Part shown: one piece after another, positions 60,664 to 64,000 of the stretch
Numbering within the stretch: position 1 is the first letter of the stretch
Layout of the letters: every line of letters starts with the position of its first letter
Source: Aphelenchoides besseyi
Lineage: Eukaryota > Nematoda > Chromadorea > Rhabditida > Aphelenchoididae
Assembly (NCBI GenBank): GCA_024699855.1
Contig: JAMPIQ010000001.1
Coordinates: 7,874,001 to 7,938,000 of the forward strand
Length of the DNA: 64,000 bases
Direction: 5' to 3'
Translations under genes and position numbers: made by a program
Notes under the pieces: model-generated
Seen by the model: the letters and a program-made list of their open reading frames with translations, nothing else
What the model was told of the DNA's origin: nothing
Databases searched by the model: none

Positions 60664-62721
60664 TTAGGATTGGCGAATTGGAAGTGGATGTCCTTCTGTA
60701 TTAAAAACCCATTGATTCAACGGTAGTTGTGACCGGGAGTCGTCAAAAAGAAGAAACTGAAATTATAATGTTCAAGTACTTAAACAAAACATTAGAAGCT
60801 TACCAAGTATTTCAATGTTTCGGAAAGGAAAAACGATTCCATCATATCTTTATACGTGGGAGGAATCTTCTTGCAGTTGTTTACCGATGAATAACCGTTC
60901 TCAACTTTCGCATATTTTTCAATTGCCTCAAATGCTTGCCAAGCCCCTAAATGTGAAATTAATTCTCGACTTATGTTTCTATCTTACAATCTTGATACAT
61001 CTTATCTCCAGTTGCACGATACATGTAGAAGAAAGCTTCGAATGCTTCGGGACGAAGAAGTGAATGAGCATCAAGTGGCTGAAGAGAATAACTCGTTGAC
61101 CTTCAATCCTACAACTTACTTTGATTATAATGTCTTCTTTTTTGCCGGGAAGCATGTTTCCGTACATGATTTCGGGAGCTAGACCTGTTGGAGTTCGATA
61201 CATTTCATAGCAAGTGCGTGAGAGATTTTTTGCTATTTCCAAATGTGCTTGAGGTTGTTCGGCATACATAACTCCCATAGCAAGTGTACCTGCTAAGAAA
61301 CAAGCCAAATGATCCTGACAATAAATGTACACTAATATTTCAAAAACTACATACCATTTTGGGCGAAAAGGTATCACCACCCAACAGTTCACCAACGAAA
61401 CCGTAGTTGTTGGGTTGGGTGTACCTGAATAGTTTCTTTTCCATTGCCGTCATTGCTTGTTCGTAGTCTTTCAATAACCACGGGATCGTTTTTCCCGTTT
61501 GTAAGTACTGTTTCAATAAATATTCGTAGTAGGAGTCAGCTCGTGCACCAAAAGTGATTGTCGTTGCTGCTGAAATTGAATGAAAAGTAATGGAACAAAA
61601 AGTTTAATTTACTTCGAAATTTGCCGGTAGTTGGTGACAGAAACATTTCGCATAAACCATCGTGATCTGTACATCCAAGTTCGTGAATGTGCTCGGAGAT
61701 GCGAAAAGCTGATTTCTATAACCACAATATTCGTATGAATTTTCGATTGCTCTTACCTCGAAAGTCTGATTTCCCGTAATTCGTGTGAGATCTCTGAATT
61801 CCAACTGAATACTCGTCACTTCGCTTAACGAACTTTCGCCTCCCGGTTCCTTTCCTTCTCTATCAGTAATATAAAACATTTTGCTACGTAACTCTGACTT
61901 ACAATGTTTTTAGATTTACATCACTGAATGGAATTGCTGTTTGTGAACTCAAAGCACCCATTAATCTACCGCCAATATCCAATGCTTTCCACTTGAACGC
62001 TTCATCTGATGTCAAGTGAAAAGCAGATAAAAGACCACCGAGAACACGAATCGTTGTCTCGAACAAATTGACGAAATTGTTGACCTCAAAAGTTAACTTC
62101 TCAACAACCCATTTGCGGGCATCGTTAAATTCTTCTTTTAAATCCATCAAGATCATGGTATCTAATGAATCGACAATTGTTAGACCGCAACCCATCCATT
62201 CGGAGGAGCTTTTGGAGATAGGTTTCAAGTGATCGTGTCCTAAAAGAATATAGAAACAATAGAAGCTTTTCAGACTTACCCCATGCATATTTCTTATAGC
62301 CCGTCCAAGCGTGTTTGAAAGCATTTCGAACTGCTCGTTGACGATCATTGAAAGCTCCGAAACCCAGTGAAACACTCGAATTGTTGTCTCGAGTTTGATT
62401 GTGGGCATAAAGAGACTTTCGTACATCGTTATGCTGCTCGTTATTCTAAATTACATATTAGAGATACATGAATTCGAGACATACAATTACAGCACTATGA
62501 TGGTATGCATTTTCTACTTGGTTTGAAAGACTAACTAGTTGGAGATAAAAGAGACATAACACAGTGAACGCCGCGACTCCGATCAGTGCAGTTCGTTGAA
62601 TACGATGAAGTGAACGCCATAAACGAGACAGACGAACAAAAACATTAGCTGGTGGAGGTGATCGTTGAGCAAAAAGGGGCAAAATTTCGCGTTGTTGTAA
62701 AAGTGGAAGGCCTTGTGGCAT
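60664..62721 (-). CDS. MAN1B1: ER mannosyl-oligosaccharide 1,2-alpha-mannosidase (GH47)
   Basis: About ten exons encode ER alpha-mannosidase I, which trims a mannose from Man9 N-glycans and times glycoprotein degradation. It is a type II membrane protein: cytoplasmic start MPQGLPLLQQREILPLFAQR, transmembrane helix ALIGVAAFTVLCLFYLQLVS, then the luminal GH47 domain. Diagnostic blocks are FKHAWTGYKKYAWGHD, WMGCGLTIVDSLDTM, VNLFETTIRVLGGLLSAFHL, EVTSIQLEFRDLTRITGN, FGARADSYYEYLLKQY, DHLACFLAGTLAMG, LLRPEAFEAFFYMYR and MMESFFLSETLKYL. The last is NTEGHPLP, the calcium-binding loop. The three catalytic acids (Glu in NLFETT, Asp in ARADSY, Glu in PEAFEA) are present. It clearly groups with MAN1B1 rather than EDEM. 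Same strand and 178 bp upstream lies the TRAPPC2 stop. Confidence 0.93.
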
Positions 62722-62898
62722 TTTACTGAGAGAACCTCATTGGACTAAAAGCACATGTATTTCGTGTACTCAACTACTTAGATACTAGACAGCTATCTAA
62801 ACTGTTATAAACCTAATGACTAAGAGGCTAACCGCTAACATTTATTTGACCCAATAATTAGAAAGTTTAAGTGAAACAAGATTGTACAACAATTGAGA

Positions 62899-63528
62899 TC
62901 AAACGTTAAGGAACTTTCGGGCATAAAAAACGACTTTCTGCTCGAAATTAACACATTTAATCGGATTGTTCGTTTGATAGAATGGATTCAACGTATACTT
63001 GATGAAAACTTCGTAGATTTCTTGAAAGAACGATCTGATTCCTTCCTCGTTCTTTTGCGTGTGAAGCAACAACAATCGAGCACCACTCGCCGTTACAAAT
63101 GCCGATACAAACCACTCGTTGAACTTATCAATTACCTAAACAGATCGTAAAACAGAAGAAAAGCTCGACGAACCTTTAGGTACATGTTGGCATTTTCGAT
63201 TCGCTGTTGATCGACGATATCCAACGCGGCATGAACCTGAAACAAGTCGAACTCGTAGTGTGTCGACTACAAAGTTTGTAGAACTACACGTGTTAAAGAC
63301 AAGAGCAGACGTTAAAAGAATTCGTTTTTCAGTTTTTAGGAATAAGATCGTTCAGTCGTAGTATTTGCGTACCAAACTCCTTTAAAATAAACCGGAACTT
63401 ACAATAAATTGATGTAAGTGCCGAACGTCCTGCTCCTTTTTCTTCTTCGGGTCGGGAAGTGGAAATTCGATTTCGAAAAGCGGTTGATCGAAATTGCCGA
63501 CAATCACGAAATAGAAATCTTTGGACAT
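62899..63528 (-). CDS. TRAPPC2: TRAPP complex subunit 2 (sedlin)
   Basis: Three exons (63528-63403, 63236-63174, 63135-62899) encode the complete sedlin, a longin-fold subunit of the TRAPP complexes that tether ER-derived vesicles at the Golgi. It begins MSKDFYFVIVGNFDQPLFEI, continues [40 protein letters not shown] and FFQEIYEVFIKYTLNPFYQT, and ends FEQKVVFYARKFLNV. This is close to the human protein in sequence and length (about 141 residues). A KKKKEQD insertion lies in the loop after PLPDP. The intact frame over three exons makes this secure. The start faces the GNL3 start across 210 bp. Confidence 0.95.
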
Positions 63529-63738
63529 TTCGATGTCAACTTCGATTGTCCAATTTTCTTGGCAACAACCACGTTTTACTCAAAATTGTCGTTTGTTGTG
63601 AACTTCAACCTTAAAACGAAAACTTTGTTCCATGGCAAAATGCAAACGCTGAAATGGATGCTGTTGGGATCAAGTGAATTTGTCGATAAAACTGAATTTT
63701 GTGCTCAGCTCTGCATATCGATTTGGTTTCTAGTCGCA
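63529..63738. promoter_or_regulatory. Compact bidirectional promoter region between TRAPPC2 and GNL3
   Basis: Only 210 bp separate the divergent start codons of two housekeeping genes. An acceptor-like GGTTTCTAG lies just before the GNL3 ATG, so part of the spacer may be leader intron. No TATA box is evident. That the two genes share a promoter is inferred from spacing alone. Confidence 0.4.
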
Positions 63739-64000
63739 ATGGCAAAGTTGTGTTTGAGTAAGTTGTCCGTTTAAGTATTCAGTTTCATTGTTCGCTTCAG
63801 AGAAGAACAGTAAACGAACGTCGTGCAAAAAGCGTTACAAGATCGAAAAGAAAGTCAAGGATCATCATCGAAAACTTAAGAAGGCCGGAAAGAAAGGTAT
63901 GATATTCGTTGATACGATTTACATAGCAACTTTATTTCAGCTGGAACAAACAAGAAGAAGAAGGAGCTGTTGATCAGTGTGCCAAACTCATGTCCTTTCA
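63739..64000 (+). CDS. GNL3: GNL3/nucleostemin nucleolar GTPase, N-terminal part (runs off the window)
   Basis: Three exons are visible. MAKLCL is spliced to KKNSKRTSCKKRYKIEKKVK, then DHHRKLKKAGKK, then GTNKKKKELLISVPNSCPF at the window edge. This matches the basic nucleolar-targeting start of nucleostemin (KRMTCHKRYKIQKKVREHH, then VPNSAPFKE). The family works in 60S ribosome biogenesis. The circularly permuted GTPase domain lies beyond 64,000. The C. elegans counterpart is nst-1. Confidence 0.88.

Noticed and set aside
1..64000. Bacterial-type features: operons with ribosome binding sites, CRISPR arrays, rRNA or tRNA genes
   Set aside because: The window is spliced animal DNA; no CRISPR-like spaced repeats or convincing tRNA A and B boxes were seen by eye. 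A covariance-model scan would be the decisive test for tRNA genes.

Overview
This is a nuclear eukaryotic window from a compact animal genome, most likely a nematode or a close ecdysozoan relative. Genes are split by many short GT..AG introns (about 38-60 bp, acceptors usually TTTCAG or TTTTAG) and lie on both strands with short spacers. Gene content is metazoan: DLG-type MAGUKs, a large thrombospondin-repeat ADAMTS, an EVI5-type RabGAP, NUF2, APC8, an ENDOU-type ribonuclease. A protein made only of calponin-like repeats (UNC-87/CLIK type) favours a nematode. Several start codons sit just after a splice-acceptor-like site, which would fit 5'UTR introns or spliced-leader addition. Family names rest on remembered protein motifs; no database search was run. 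Exon joins were inferred by keeping frame across GT..AG boundaries.

Layout. 1-1,343: 3' part of a SCYL2 gene (+). 1,344-4,978: gene-poor. 4,979-8,238: an unknown gene (+), then two small membrane-protein genes (-). 8,851-12,051: APC8/CDC23 and a small membrane-protein gene (-). 13,178-17,916: EVI5-like TBC RabGAP (+). 18,442-18,745: a short secreted peptide precursor (-). 19,890-23,240: calponin-repeat muscle-type protein (+) and ribosomal protein L35 (-). 23,894-27,528: three unrecognised genes (+). 29,067-35,581: ADAMTS protease with about a dozen thrombospondin repeats (+). 36,004-43,161: two tandem MAGUK genes (+), a short one without SH3 and guanylate kinase and a full DLG. 43,288-43,654: a small probable mitochondrial protein (-). 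44,201-46,311: an unusual gene with two GIY-YIG-like nuclease domains and C2H2-like zinc fingers, apparently interrupted (+). 46,642-51,267: a type I membrane-protein gene (-) whose intron carries a fresh-looking Tc1-type transposon at 48,760-50,256. 51,630-52,749: ENDOU (+). 53,141-54,801: NUF2 (-). 56,078-59,224: two tandem secreted proteins of unknown role (+). 59,444-64,000: DCN1-like (+), ER mannosidase I (-), TRAPPC2 (-) and the start of GNL3/nucleostemin (+), the last two divergent from a 210-bp spacer.

How the genes relate. Housekeeping functions are intermixed: mitosis (APC8, NUF2), neddylation (DCN1), ER glycan trimming and vesicle tethering (mannosidase I, TRAPPC2), ribosome biogenesis (GNL3, RPL35). 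They do not form an evident pathway cluster. The accessory stretch 36-51 kb is the most dynamic part: a tandem duplication with domain loss, a 93-bp unit repeated without a single difference, an in-frame stop inside a zinc finger, and a recent transposon. The tandem GIY-YIG plus zinc-finger gene is the best candidate here for something undescribed.
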